A DNA stretch of 64,000 nt from Dimargaris cristalligena (GCA_027576995.1 JANBQC010000039.1:19421-83420), one strand, 5' to 3'. Positions 1 through 11,750 are shown, counted from the first letter of the stretch. Made by a program: numbers and translations. The notes: generated by a model not told the origin, from the letters alone.

Positions 1-1
1 T

Positions 2-3000
2 CCCTACAGGCCTCCCCGGCGCCCCCGCACCGTCGATGGGTCCGAGGTTCCCATATTGGTAAGTGACCTACCCTCGGTGACCACAGCCCGGGAAGTGGCC
101 CGGGTTTTTGAGAAGTGGGGGTCCGTACACCTCTGCCATATTATGACCGACGAAGTCACCGGCCTGGCCAAACCCGAGGCCCTGGTGGTGTTCAAACCCC
201 GACCGGCCCCGGCTTATTTGGACCAACTGCTCTATCCCGAGCGCTACCCACCCCTGCACCTCCAAAACAACCCCATCCGGTTCCAGGTCCGGGATCGAAA
301 CCTGTTCCTAGGCGCACTGGCCCGGGAAGGTACTCCTCCCACTCAACCGGATACCACCCCTTCAACCCAGGTCCCGCAACCCGTCCCAGCTGTATCCGGA
401 CAATCGAAACCAACCGGCCTGGACCATGTCAATGAAGTGAGCCTTAACTGTGTGGAATTCCACTGTGGTGTAATGCTCAGTGCCAACGAATATCTGTCCG
501 AGTGGCATACGGCTGAGCCTACGCAACTGGTTTTTGAAGAAAACAGGAACCAGCTGCACCTATTCTTCCGCTGGAAAGCAACGGGCGCCGAATACAAACT
601 AACCATAGATTCACATGCCCTGGCTGAACCGATCCGAATGGATAGCCGACCGCTTCCCGCCCTGCCCTACCAATTAGCCCCGGGATTGCTCTCTGCCAGT
701 CCCGCTGGGCCATTTAATGACCGCCCAACCGGCAACACGCCCGATCCGAAGTCGGGATCGGCTCTCCGACTTCTAATCCAGCTTACCCAGCCGCCACTTC
801 TGTTCCGTAAAAACGAGGCCCAGGCCGAGCGGGACCATCGTCGGTGGCACCGCATGGACATATGGGAGCGTGTTACGGGGGTTGCGCTTGATTCGACCCA
901 AGAGCCGGGACCACTAGAGCCTGTCACTGCCGGTTTGGAACGAAGTGGTACCAACTTTGGGCACTGGCTGGTCTACCATTTGGTGGCGGTTACATGCGAG
1001 CCAATGAAGATGCCCACCGCTACTCCCCAGCCCTCGTTGGTCACCGACAATGCTCCAAGAATGGCACCACTAGTTGCCCCGGATTCCCGGGAGGCCCTAG
1101 AGGAACTATGGCTGAATAATCAGAAGGCCATCCAGCTACTACGGCAGCCCCACCGATTCATTGGTTGGCAATTCCGGCAGGCCAAACGCTACCCCCGCCT
1201 ACTTGCCCACAGTCAGCACCGAGCGCTTCGGCTTGCTGATTTAGGAGCCACCAGACTGCATTTCGAGGTCCATTATATGCTGGAGTCTCTAGTGTCCCAT
1301 GGTATTTTATCCGAGTATAACTTAACGACCGATTTCCTGGATGAGCTCGCCCGGCTGCCGGCGGCCACCGCCTGTCGGGCCCTTCAATTTTTATTTGGCC
1401 AGCAAGGCCGTATTTACCAACCCCTTCGGGAATTACAGACGATTGAGAAAATGATGCCCAGCGATAGCGCCTCCTCCGGGACCGCCGCCGCTAGTTCTTC
1501 TTCCGCCCCGTCAGCCTCTACCGAAAATGGTTCCCATCGGCAACCCCAGAGCCCTACCACGCCGATATTTGCCTTCATTTCCCCCTCAACCAACCACAGT
1601 GTGATGATCCCCAAAGTGATCGTGACCCCAACCCGGGTGTATCTCTTACCGCCGACCGTGGAGAGCTCCAACCGCGTACTGCGGCACTACGCCCACCTCA
1701 AAGATCGGTTCCTTCGCGTCAGTTTCCGGGATGAGCGATTCAATCGGCTAGATAGCAACCCCGTTCAGCTTAGTAGTATCTATAGTCGGGTTTACCGGGC
1801 CCTCCGCCACGGTATACAGCTCTCCGGACGGCACTACGAGTTTCTGGCGTTTTCAGCGAGCCAGCTGCGTAACCATAGTTGTTGGTTCTTCGCCCCCGAG
1901 CAGGCCTCTCGTGCTGAGAACCACCATCCTAATGACCCTTTGACCCACGGTAGCCCAGTGACGGCGTCGGATATCCGCCAATGGATGGGCCACTTCATGG
2001 GGATCGCCAATGTCGCCAAGGCGGCGGCCCGTATGGGGCAGTGTTTCTCTACCACCACGGCGGTGTGCTCCCTTCCCGTGGACAACGTTTACCGCCTGGA
2101 GGATGTCTCCCAGGGCAAGTATGTATTTTCGGACGGAGTGGGCCAAGTCTCGCCGGCGTTGATGGCTTTGGTGGCCCGACAACAGGGGTTTGACCGCCCC
2201 CCCAGCGCCATTCAATTCCGGTTCGGCGGACACAAGGGGGTCTTGGCACTGGCGCCTCCCACACCGAATATGAACGACCAAGTGCACGCCATTGCGCTGC
2301 GACCCAGCCAAGAGAAGTTCCCCTGCGAACATCGCGTGCTCGAAATTGTACAGCCAGCGATTTTCACCCCCTGTACACTAAACCGGCAGTTGATTCTGCT
2401 GTTGGCCACACTGGGGGTTCCCGACTCCACCTTCCTTCGGCTCCAGAATGTGGCCGTGAAGGTGTTCCGGGACCTGCAGCACCACGCGGACGTAGCCATG
2501 CAGTTCCTCAAGTGCCAAGGTGGCGATGCCCCATTCGTCCGGTGGGCCATACCCGCGATTGATACGGGCTTCTTCCGCCTGTGTGACCCATTCCTCGTAT
2601 CCAGCCTACAATGCTTCAGCTCGGGGTGTCTCAAGGCGCTCCAGGAGAGGGCACGCATCCCCATTGACAAAGGGGCTAAACTCATGGGTGTTGTCGACGA
2701 GCTCGGTTTGCTGCAGCCCAACGAGATCTTCGTGCGGTACTCGGATCCGCAATCCCCCGATAACAAACAGGTTGTAACTGGCCTTTGTGTGATTGGCCGT
2801 AACCCCTGCTTCCACCCTGGTGACGTACGGGTTGTCAAAGCAGTCGACCACCCCCAGCTGCACTTTCTTACTGATGTAGTGGTATTTTCCCGCCTCGGCG
2901 AAAGGGATTTACCCAGTCAACTCTGCGGTGGAGACCTTGACGGTGACTTTTATTCGGTGATTTGGGATCCTTGCTTGGTGCCCACTAAAGCCTTCATGAA

Positions 3001-4843
3001 CCCTGTCCCGCCTATGGATTACAGCGCACCCCCGCCCCCTGCTGAGCCAGGCATGGTCATAGCGAATGGCAACACCGATGCCCGCGTAAAAAACGGGGGC
3101 GAATCGGCCAACTTGCCCCCGCCTCCGACCGCCGAACAGAACTTGGCCCTGGCCCTACGGGATATGCAGCGGTTCTTCCTCAGCTATATTGTTAGCGATA
3201 ACCTAGGCCAAATCGCCAATGCCCACCTGATACGTGCCGACCGGTCCCCCAATTTGGCCAAACACCCCGACTGTATCCGTTTAGCCGAGCTGCACTCGCT
3301 GGCGGTGGATTTCCCCAAGTCAGGTGTGCCCGCCGAAATGCCCAGCTATCTCCGACCCTTCGAGTACCCCGATTTTATGGCTAAACCCGATAAAACGCCC
3401 TACCGTTCGATCAGTGTACTCGGTAAACTCTTCCGGGCCGTGCGCTGGTCCCCCGACGAGGACTTCATGCAGGTTGATGTATCCCCCCCACCCGCCGCCT
3501 CGACACCTGCTACGCCACCGAAAGTCTCACCGTCGACCACCTTGGTTGCCTCCCCTAAAGCGGAAATAGCAGCTCCACAGCCTCTGGTAGAGCTAACGGT
3601 ACAGGTCGCACAGGTGGGTGATTTACCACCCCCGTCTAGTTCACCGATTTCTAGCTCGTGTCAGACTTTACCACCGCCTTCAGTGTCGACAACGCCCCCA
3701 TCCACATCAGCATCGACAGCAATGCCTACCGACGATTCCCGCAAAACTGCTCATAAAAAGCGTCCGCTATTGAGCACCCAGGTCAACACGCTCCTGCAAG
3801 AACTGGTTGGCCCCGATTTTGTCCATTATGTAGTAAACGCCCGGCAAATCCGGAAATACTACAACCAAACCCTGGCTACTATGCTGCGCCAGTACGGGAT
3901 CCGCACCGAACAGGAATTGGTCGGAGTGATGCCCCTCCAATACTCCCATCTGGTCCTACAAAAGTCGCACGAATTCAAGGAAACCTTGAAGGGGGTGGTT
4001 AAACAGTTTCAGGCCGAATTTGAGGAGCTGTTTTTCGCGGAGTTTGGGTCGGATTCCCGGATGTTGTTCCGGCGATTTAACAAGTTGCCCTGGACAACGG
4101 CCTGTTTACTTTCACGCGATGTGCCGGTAGACCTTTTCACCGATGCCTCAACCAAAGCCCATAGTGATAGTGGATCAGTCGAAGCCGACAAGGCCAAAGC
4201 TGACGAGCCTCAGGCGGTAGCATCCAGCAGTGATGCATCTGCCGAACCATCGACGAACCCCTTACCACAACCGCTGTCCACCCGTAAAACGCTGGATACC
4301 ATTACGCTTGCCCGGATCCGAGCTAAGGCCATGGCCTGGTACTATGTAACGTACCACCCCCTAGAGCGCTATGGCTCAAAATGTACCAAACACGACCACT
4401 TAGCCCGGGCTCTCCAACAGGCCGGGATTAGGCTGCCCCCGAAACCGGACCAAGCCGAGCATAAACACTTTATATCATTTCCCTGGTGTGTCCCCGACGT
4501 ACTGACTTATACGCTTAAATGGCGTCTGGCCATGAAACCGGGTCGGCGGGAGTCGGCTAACTTGCCTGCACCACATCCAACGGTCCCAGCAGGATTGGAG
4601 GGCGCTTCGATCACCACGGATGTTTCAGTTCAGCCGACCACTACTAATACCACTACACCCGAGTCCCTCGCTCTCAAAAATGAAGCTGCTCAGTATGCGG
4701 AGGTTGGAATTAAGCAGCCGTTAGAGCCGGTTAATATGGCCGCTCCTCAGCTTAACAAGATTGGAACAGATACTATACCCGCCATTGGTGGTGATTTTGA
4801 TGATGGGCTTGGGGCCCTGTTAGCATTGGTGAATGATTTGTAG
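2..4843 (+). CDS. RNA-dependent RNA polymerase of the RNAi type, 5' end cut by window
   Basis: This protein copies RNA into double-stranded RNA for Dicer in RNA silencing (RDR/QDE-1 family). The frame is open from base 2 to the stop at 4841–4843, so the start lies outside the window; the TTG at 56 is not a real start. The first ~30 codons read as an RRM-like strand (ILVSDLPS followed by VARVFEKWGS), typical of the N-terminus of eukaryotic RDRs. The catalytic loop CGGDLDGDF is at 2924–2950, and its three aspartates fit the DxDGD signature that binds catalytic metal. Conserved RdRP core runs from about 1550 to 3000. Low-complexity Pro/Ser/Thr stretches at about 3480–3740 and 4560–4700 look like disordered linkers. 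No intron is needed in the visible part. Family assignment is firm; the role in silencing is inferred from the family. Confidence 0.93.
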   Translation, partial: PYRPPRRPRTVDGSEVPILVSDLPSVTTAREVARVFEKWGSVHLCHIMTDEVTGLAKPEALVVFKPRPAPAYLDQLLYPERYPPLHLQNNPIRFQVRDRNLFLGALAREGTPPTQPDTTPSTQVPQPVPAVSGQSKPTGLDHVNEVSLNCVEFHCGVMLSANEYLSEWHTAEPTQLVFEENRNQLHLFFRWKATGAEYKLTIDSHALAEPIRMDSRPLPALPYQLAPGLLSASPAGPFNDRPTGNTPDPKSGSALRLLIQLTQPPLLFRKNEAQAERDHRRWHRMDIWERVTGVALDSTQEPGPLEPVTAGLERSGTNFGHWLVYHLVAVTCEPMKMPTATPQPSLVTDNAPRMAPLVAPDSREALEELWLNNQKAIQLLRQPHRFIGWQFRQAKRYPRLLAHSQHRALRLADLGATRLHFEVHYMLESLVSHGILSEYNLTTDFLDELARLPAATACRALQFLFGQQGRIYQPLRELQTIEKMMPSDSASSGTAAASSSSAPSASTENGSHRQPQSPTTPIFAFISPSTNHSVMIPKVIVTPTRVYLLPPTVESSNRVLRHYAHLKDRFLRVSFRDERFNRLDSNPVQLSSIYSRVYRALRHGIQLSGRHYEFLAFSASQLRNHSCWFFAPEQASRAENHHPNDPLTHGSPVTASDIRQWMGHFMGIANVAKAAARMGQCFSTTTAVCSLPVDNVYRLEDVSQGKYVFSDGVGQVSPALMALVARQQGFDRPPSAIQFRFGGHKGVLALAPPTPNMNDQVHAIALRPSQEKFPCEHRVLEIVQPAIFTPCTLNRQLILLLATLGVPDSTFLRLQNVAVKVFRDLQHHADVAMQFLKCQGGDAPFVRWAIPAIDTGFFRLCDPFLVSSLQCFSSGCLKALQERARIPIDKGAKLMGVVDELGLLQPNEIFVRYSDPQSPDNKQVVTGLCVIGRNPCFHPGDVRVVKAVDHPQLHFLTDVVVFSRLGERDLPSQLCGGDLDGDFYSVIWDPCLVPTKAFMNPVPPMDYSAPPPPAEPGMVIANGNTDARVKNGGESANLPPPPTAEQNLALALRDMQRFFLSYIVSDNLGQIANAHLIRADRSPNLAKHPDCIRLAELHSLAVDFPKSGVPAEMPSYLRPFEYPDFMAKPDKTPYRSISVLGKLFRAVRWSPDEDFMQVDVSPPPAASTPATPPKVSPSTTLVASPKAEIAAPQPLVELTVQVAQVGDLPPPSSSPISSSCQTLPPPSVSTTPPSTSASTAMPTDDSRKTAHKKRPLLSTQVNTLLQELVGPDFVHYVVNARQIRKYYNQTLATMLRQYGIRTEQELVGVMPLQYSHLVLQKSHEFKETLKGVVKQFQAEFEELFFAEFGSDSRMLFRRFNKLPWTTACLLSRDVPVDLFTDASTKAHSDSGSVEADKAKADEPQAVASSSDASAEPSTNPLPQPLSTRKTLDTITLARIRAKAMAWYYVTYHPLERYGSKCTKHDHLARALQQAGIRLPPKPDQAEHKHFISFPWCVPDVLTYTLKWRLAMKPGRRESANLPAPHPTVPAGLEGASITTDVSVQPTTTNTTTPESLALKNEAAQYAEVGIKQPLEPVNMAAPQLNKIGTDTIPAIGGDFDDGLGALLALVNDL

Positions 4844-5476
4844 TCAGTGGTTAAGTAATAATTAGCCATGATGACAAGCCATTTACCTGAACTCAAATAT
4901 ACCTATATATTTGTTATCATTTACCTAAGTTTCAATATACCCTAATATATGTTTGTGTTTAAAGCCACCCTGGCCCATCTGTAACCGTACATTGGTTATA
5001 CGTTGGTACGTTTGTGCCAATAAGTTTTACTCCTAACTTGGAGTAGAGTGGGTCAAAATGGTGCCCAAACTAATTGAACTGACACATGTTTGCATGCCTT
5101 TTCCGTGTGGACTATAAAAACGATAGATTTTCAATGGTGTCTGGATTGGGGGTTACTCCGCCTTGTTAAGCAACCCCCACGGCATATTACTGTTTTGTGG
5201 CCTAATACAGGCTGCACCCATTTGGCACTCCAAAATAGCCCAAAAGTGAGAGGGTACTAAAATGAGTGGGAGGGGATTTAAACCAAAATGCACTAGCTAG
5301 TGAGTGGGAAATAACCCGTCGTTTATGTTTACATTTAATGGGCGCCCAAGGGAAGGCTTAGTCGTCCCACCTTGGTTGCAATTTTGTTTTCATTCCATAG
5401 CCCACAGCTATACCGGCATTGTTGGTATTGGTACTTTATAGATTATATTTTTACGTTTCCTTATTATACTTTGACT
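4844..5476. other. Intergenic, RdRP 3' flank and Hsk3-like promoter
   Basis: AT-rich spacer with no convincing coding sequence. A TATAAAA at 5113–5119 lies about 360 bases upstream of the next start codon and could be part of a promoter, but the distance is long. Confidence 0.5.
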
Positions 5477-5940
5477 ATGAATGAGACTGGCCACCAGAGG
5501 AAAGAGCAACTTTACTTGGAGCTCGCACATTCCCTACATACGCTCAACGGCAATTTGGAAACCCTGCGCAACAACTTTGAGGTGACCAAGCAGCAAACGA
5601 CAGCCATTCAAAAGCTAACTCTAAGCCACGCCTCATTGTAAGTTGGTATCCCCGAAGCAGCTAGGAGGGGCACTTATAGCTGAACTTTAGATAGTTGGTG
5701 ATAAATAGTGAGCTGTTTTATACAAGGGGACCTATAAAAGCTATTGTTTCCGCGAGCCTGTCCCTAACCCCGCTGTCTCTATCTACTCATTTATGGCTCG
5801 TTCCTTGGCGACTCCCCCTATTTAAATCCCTCATGTTGGTTTTATTATATATATGTAGATTTATCGGTAGTTCGATGGCCATGAAGAACGAGGCCTCGGG
5901 AAACTCTGAATCCCCATTAGACGAAGATACACATCCATAA
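5477..5940 (+). CDS. HSK3: DASH/Dam1 complex subunit Hsk3-like
   Basis: Hsk3 is a very small subunit of the DASH (Dam1) ring complex that couples kinetochores to spindle microtubules in fungi. I read two exons, 5477–5637 and 5871–5940, joined across an intron with donor GTAAGT and acceptor TAG; phase 2 is kept and the product is 76 residues. The N-terminal half (KEQLYLELAHSLHTLNGNLE) is a short helix with the spacing seen in Hsk3 proteins, and SHASLF then MAMKNEAS follows across the splice. The length matches the family (about 65–90 residues). The start was chosen because the helix begins right after it and the upstream frame is hydrophobic non-homologous sequence. Recognition rests on a short motif, so some doubt remains. 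Confidence 0.7.
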
Positions 5941-7036
5941 TGTCGGGGAAGATGTCGGATTATGATTGCATGATTTCATAGTTTGGCGGAGTTTTACCCA
6001 GATATGCGGCTTTCTATAAGGCATCCGCACTTGAAGATATATTAATAAAACCAGCCAAAGCGCTTTTTAATCTAAGCAGAGATGTAGTATGGCAAATGAG
6101 GTTTTAAGGTTAGGAGGATGAATCAAAGAAAATCCAGATGAAGTCTACTGGTGTTGGTTCGTTTCAAGTGGTGTGCCAACCTCCCCCCCACCCTTCAACC
6201 TTCCCAATGATTAGAAAAAAGGGAAGGTGAATAAGGAGGGGCTCGGACAACTGTGATCGACACGGAAAGAGGCAGTGTGTGGCGAGGGGTGGGCTAATTG
6301 TGACTAGACTGTACTAGTGGGAATTCAAGCTACACTTGTCCCCCCCTCCCTCCCTTTCTCTTCACTTTGAAACATTTTAAAACAACAGTGTAGAAGAATG
6401 GTCAATGTGAGTGGAGGGGTGGACTAAGACCCCCCAGTCGAGAAGGAAGCCTAGAAGAATAAAGGTGAGATTTCCCTTCAGTATTGTGATTTCCGGATAT
6501 CCAGTATTCAAGAACGAGAACAGTGGGATTAAATTGTACGGAAGAGGTGGAGGTTAGGTTGGGTGGTTTCAGCTTGTCCAATAGCTATCATCCCACAAGC
6601 AACTAAAGTGTCAATATAACTGTGGTTAGTAGGTATATAATAAAGGCCCACCCACTCCCTCCATTTTCGTTACTTACCTTCCGGGGACCGACGATGATCA
6701 ACAAGGTCATCGGTTCAGGCTGGGACCTGGGCATTGCACAACGCCTGGGGCCCGGTTTGCGAACATCTTCGGGTGTCTCGACCGGCAAATTTTTGGTAGC
6801 GGGGTGGTTTCGGATTCTCTTGTAGTTTCTGAAGTCACCCTTTACCTCCCCCTTCCCTAAACAAAACATGTAAAACAAATTTAGTATCACTTTTTTATCC
6901 CAACAGTAACATTTGGGATATATTTAATAAAATTTTCTATCCCTTTCTTTAAGAGAGCAACTTGACTAAAACATCATTTCATCAGCATTGGTCCACTATT
7001 TTTTTACAGAGTTTCCTTCGTTGTGTGTAAGCCCGT
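5941..7036. other. Intergenic with one candidate minus-strand exon
   Basis: Low-complexity spacer with C- and T-rich runs. The only coding-like island is at 6681–6850 (separate entry). A pyrimidine tract and AG at 7008–7012, just upstream of the next start, could be the acceptor of a leader intron. Confidence 0.4.
6681..6850 (-). other. Candidate unassigned exon with strong splice donor
   Basis: On the minus strand an open stretch ends in CCCCGGAAG followed by GTAAGT, an excellent donor, and the bases look coding (G/C-rich codons in an AT-rich spacer). The translated frame is basic and contains KNLPVETPEDVRKPGPRRC and then EPMTLLIIVGPRK. A possible acceptor (TTTGTTTAG or GACTTCAG) lies upstream on the minus strand. 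I could not find a confident downstream exon and do not recognise the protein. It may be part of a small unknown gene or chance. Confidence 0.25.
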
Positions 7037-9079
7037 ATGTCCGCCAGTAGTGAAGGCCACCCCAACCTGTCGTTTCCGTATACCAGCGACGATTGGGCCG
7101 GTCTGCCCGTCCATATCGTCCACACTCGACCGCATTCCGAACCCGTTTACCTTAGTTGGCTCACCCCGACGGACCCTGCCAAAGTGGCGCATTCCCGCTC
7201 CCATTCGCTTTCCCCTTCTTCCCCTTCGGCCCTGGGCCGCCGAAGGGGCTATTCCCATTATTCCCCGGCGGCTCCATTGGTCTCCTTTTCGGACATCTCA
7301 CGACTGTCCCTGGGCCCGGGTGCCTTGAGTTCGGACCAGTTTTGGGCTTTACCGGCCCCGCTGTTCGACTCAGCAGTGCATGACTGGAGTCAGCCGACTG
7401 AACCTGACCCTGACCCCGACCCTGTCTCTACCTCGTCCACGAAATCGTCGTCGTCATTGTCACTGGCCCCGGCTAGGCCACCTCCCCCATTAGACCCAGG
7501 ACCGGAGGTATTACCGTCCCGTTCAATCCACCCACCACGGCCACTACGTGGTCTCGCTCCTGCTTCTTCTCTTCCCCTCAGTGGGTCGGAGGATACCTCG
7601 GATAAGGGCCTCACTGCCCTACCAATAAGTGGAGGAGGAGGACCTTGGTTCCCTTCAAGTCAACTTCCCGATTTTGCACCAGGAGCCCGCGACAGCCAAT
7701 TTAGTTTTACTTCCCAAACGGCGTCTCCTCCCACTCATTTAGCCAGTCCACTAAGAGATCTTCCAACCTACAGTTTATCTACTGATCACCCTCACCCTCA
7801 TCATTATCAGCAATCACAGCCTCAGCCACTGCCACAGCATCTTCTAACTGGTCCCTCGGTGACTGGAGGTCATTTGGGAACTGACCCGCCACCACACCCC
7901 CTCCTCCAATTACCGTTTCCATTGACTCAGCCATCTACTACTACTACCACCCAGAAGATGCCCCCCGTGACTGTTGGCGCCCATCCCCCCCACCAGGCCC
8001 AGCGGGTTGTTTCCTACCCAACGATGGCGGACCCCGTAGTCGCCAACTTACAGTACCAGCTCCTCGCCCTGCAATTAGAGTTAGTACAGTGTAAAGAACG
8101 GCAGGCCCAGGAACTTTTGCAACGGGAGCGGCGGCTGTCTCAGATTATGAATCACTATTATCGCGAAAAACGGCCGGCGGGACCTTCTAAGTCCGGTGAC
8201 TCCGTCGCGTATGTCTCGTCGATACTGGAGGATGTCATTGCGGCTTATGAGAACCGGCTAGCGGCGGTATCGACCGAATCCCGGGGGTCTCCCCCACCTG
8301 TTGTCACTCATCCCTTGGACTTGGATCCATCCCGGACCCACTACCGGCCCCCGCCGTCGTCAGGTAATCGGCCTACCCAATCCCAAGCCCCAACTCCAAC
8401 TCCAACTCCAGCCCCAGCTTCCCAACCAACACCATCACCCCTTCCTTACCCACCGAAATTAGAGGGATCACCACCCCCCGGTCGTAATCCGGAAGTAGAG
8501 GCCCTGCGCCGGGAAAACGAACTACTCCAACTGCAGCTTCTGGCTTTTAACCAGGCCCAGCCCCGGTGGCGGACTTCAGGAGGACCTGCCTCCGACCCTC
8601 AACAGGCCAATAATAAGGCTCGTCTAACACGGGCGTTTATTCACCAGGATAAACTGTATTGGAAGTACCAGCTTTGGAAGGTCGACGACCTGGATGAGGA
8701 CGAGTGTCGTAGCCTAATCAAAGTAAGTCATATATACACCCGTGAATCCCCCCCCCTTTGATGGTGTAGCCCTGCGTGGATTGTGGTTGATGGACAGACA
8801 GGTCATTTGGATCAAGACTCCCAAATCAATGATAGTTTGGTGTAATTTTAGCGCATCGGCCGACCTTCTTAGCCCTCCTCTACTCACCCACTCATTTGCT
8901 TACTTATTTACTCTGCTGCTCTTTTGGCGGATATCCAGGAATTTATGTTATTGTTCAAAGTCAATGATCCGCGACATCTCATGACATGGCTCAGTCTCCG
9001 CCGCCACAAGAGTGACGCCAAAAGGCCACCTCGCTCCCGTGATCAGAACCCAGCTCGTGTGGAGCCTCGGGAAGCGTAA
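7037..9079 (+). CDS. Proline/serine-rich coiled-coil protein, function unknown
   Basis: Two exons, 7037–8722 and 8939–9079, are joined by a phase-0 intron (AAA|GTAAGT … ATATCCAG|GAA), giving 608 residues. The first ~330 residues are Pro/Ser/His-rich and probably disordered. Two short heptad-like segments follow (around residues 340–370 and 490–510, the latter EVEALRRENELLQLQLLAF). The C-terminal ~60 residues look folded and conserved: KLYWKYQLWKVDDLDEDECR, then the second exon starting EFMLLFKVNDPRHLMTWLSL. The clean joining of this block across the splice supports the model. I do not recognise the family. A cytoskeletal or spindle-pole scaffold would fit the build, but that is speculation. 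Confidence 0.75.
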
Positions 9080-10036
9080 TTGGGGGGGGGGATACAGGCA
9101 TGTACGTAGCGTGAAGCCGTAGAGAGAGAGCATATGTGAGAGTGGTGGTGACTAGGACTTTTGGTGAAGACTATTGTTTCCCTAGATTGTATTTTATTTG
9201 TCGGGACACACCGCACCCCTTCTCCCCTTTGCCTAGTCCCGATTAGATGCAGTGATGAATCAGCCGATCGATTGAACCCACCGCCCGTCTTTACGACTGA
9301 GACCCGCGTATTATACTTGCTGGTATTTATGTTCCTATTAGTTTGTACACCACCTCTGGATTTTCAACATGCGTTTGGAGTAATAGCCTACATGGGGTTA
9401 TAATTTGGCATCGGAATGGCTATCTAAGATAAAGGCTACTGTTGTTGTATGGATGAAACCGGTCCAGTATGTACGAAGGGGGGGGCTCTGAAACCAATTC
9501 GTTGGAGGGGCACTGAGAATGGCCGCACAAAACTTGGCCATTGAGGTGGGTTAACGAACAGGCTGACGGACATGTGGTTGGTGCAGAGGAGTGCGTAATC
9601 TAGTCGAGTTCCATTATCGGAGGAGATTCTCGTGTATGATTTTATTATTTATTGTTGTATTATAATACCACCCCCACAGATGCCGTATGGGTTACGTAGG
9701 GGAAAGTGACTATGGTATTCTCCAGCTAACCCTCTAACACTGTGTATTGGATATTCGGGGATGTGACAGTGTTTTAGTAGGTGGAGAGAATGAAATGCTG
9801 CTTGTTCTATATTAGAGTGGGCGAACACAGCCAGTTAAGTTGCTTAATAATATAATCTCCTTTCAGCCTATCCGTGGATTTTCTTGGTAGAGGTCCTCCC
9901 CAGTTGGCTGTGCATTCCACCTTTTTCCCCTTTTCTTTATTACACTCTACTATTCCTACTACTACTCCTTTTTAAGGTCTTATTACGGGGCTTCCTCCGT
10001 TGTTTCTTGTTTGTTGCCGGTTTACTTGTGAATGCT
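9080..10036. other. Intergenic, no gene seen
   Basis: Contains short poly-G runs (about 9083–9091 and 9478–9485) and AT-rich sequence. The reading frame at 9884–10036 upstream of FAD1 is hydrophobic leader-like sequence that I regard as untranslated. Nothing else is supported. Confidence 0.4.
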
Positions 10037-11333
10037 ATGACCATGGCCACCTCACCGCAAATCGCCACGTACGACCAACTGCTCCAGCTGGCCCGTGCCC
10101 AGCCCAAATTCTCCCCCCGGCTCCTGGAGGCCATCCGAATTGTCGAAGAGGCCCTTGATAAATACGGGTAAGTTTTTCCTACGCCTTCCCTTTCGGGCAA
10201 GGTTGCACCCCCACGGCCCCGCCCGCTATTCATTCCCAGCTTCCTTTGCCCGTATATAGTCTCTCCCACGAACTCCGGCTAGGTGCTCCCAACTATAACC
10301 CAGTTCACAGCTCTATGCTACAAGTTGAAGCATTCCTTCCTACCCACTAAAACCTCTACGGCTGCTATCTCGGCTGTTATATACTCCCCCTCCCCTCCTC
10401 TCCCATTTTCTTTCACCCACTCGACTAGGCTCGAACACATCGCCGTCAGTTTCAATGGCGGCAAAGACTGTACTATACTGCTCGAATTGGTCTCGGTCAT
10501 TGCCGCCCACCGGCGCCCGACCTCAGCCTCTCCGCTTAAGCTCATCGCATCCTACGTAACTCACCCGGACGGCTTCCCCGAGGTGGACCAGTTCGTTGAT
10601 GAAGCGGTCCAGCGCTATAATTTAGACCTCGTCAAAACCGCAGGTCCCCTCAAACAAGGGCTTACCGAGTTCATGCAGTTGCGTCCCCATATTCAGGCCA
10701 TGGTGGTGGGGACCCGTCGGACCGACCCCCACGGGGCTACCATGCACCATTTTGAACCCACCAACGGCGACTGGCCCCGGTTTATGCGGGTGAACCCGGT
10801 CATCAACTGGTCCTATACCGAAGTATGGACGTTTCTCAAGCAGCTGCACGTACCCTACTGTTCCCTGTACGACAAAGGGTAAGTCGTTTCCCCACGAAGA
10901 TGGTCATATATATACATACATGTATAGTATTGGTAGTATCCACTAAAGCTCATCCGTCGCCGGTACCTTGGAGAAGGGATACGAGTTCCTTTACGCCGGC
11001 CCGAACATTACCTTGACTGGGACTACGGTCCATTCACCTACAGACTTTCTCTCACTCTCACACTCACTCCCACTCATCCTCGATCCCCTTATTGTGTCAT
11101 TACCACCCGGACCCTCCCTGCACTCTAGGTTTACGTCACTCGGGGAAACGCGGTCCACCAAGCCCAACCATGCCCTTGCGAACCCCAGTCTGTTGTGTGG
11201 CTATAATCCCGCGTGGACTCTAACCGACTGTAGCCGTGAACGGTATGGCCGGAGTACACCGGTGACTAGCGGCGAAATCAAGTCATTTAACGGGTCATCT
11301 CGGAATGTACCCCCTCAATCCCAACAAAAATAA
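10037..11333 (+). CDS. FAD1: FAD synthase (FMN adenylyltransferase)
   Basis: Transfers AMP from ATP to FMN to make FAD; member of the PAPS-reductase-like fold. Three exons, 10037–10167, 10429–10878 and 11129–11333, encode 261 residues with phase kept at both GTAAGT introns. Exon 1 gives the leader helix ending EEALDKYG. Exon 2 holds the nucleotide-binding loop SFNGGKDC, then VVGTRRTDPHG and the WSYTEVWTFL block. Exon 3 begins FTSLGETRSTKPN, the expected continuation of SLYDKG, and includes ERYGR. The exon 3 acceptor is CACTCTAG|G; the nearer upstream AGs give a frame that does not fit the family. A second ATG at 10043 has a better context and could be the true start. Length is slightly shorter than yeast Fad1 (about 300). 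Confidence 0.9.
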
Positions 11334-11750
11334 TAGACACTAGTCCGGCAGCCATTCAATATCCCCTCAACTGCTCTGTGGTATATCCCCTTCATGTAAT
11401 TAATTTTAATTAAATTCACTCTGACAATGAGATGAAAGGACTGCTCTTTTATGTTCAATGAGAGTTGTTATCATATTTTGGGATTTGTTTAGTTAACTAT
11501 GAAGAGTTATAGTGGGCGCTCCAAGGAAAATAGTGGTCGGATAGCTTAGGCTATTTACTTTGATTTAGAATGCCCCAACCAGAGCAGGGTTTTGCTGTTG
11601 TTCATCTACTCAAGGGTATATATTTTATAAAGCGCCCAGAATGCCCTATGCTACCCTGTCCAAGCATAAATTTGCTTAGTATTATATATCGACATTCAAA
11701 GCCCTCAATGCCGGCCTCGAACCTTCTAACATATATATATATATGGGTGG

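Noticed and set aside
56..58. TTG at 56 as the start of the RNA-dependent RNA polymerase
   Set aside because: The frame is open upstream to base 2 and already encodes RRM-like sequence, so the true start is outside the window.
10283..10428. Upstream extension of the FAD synthase middle exon
   Set aside because: It is intron sequence; splicing at CGACTAG|G joins DKYG to LEHIAVSFNGGKDC in phase, as the family requires.
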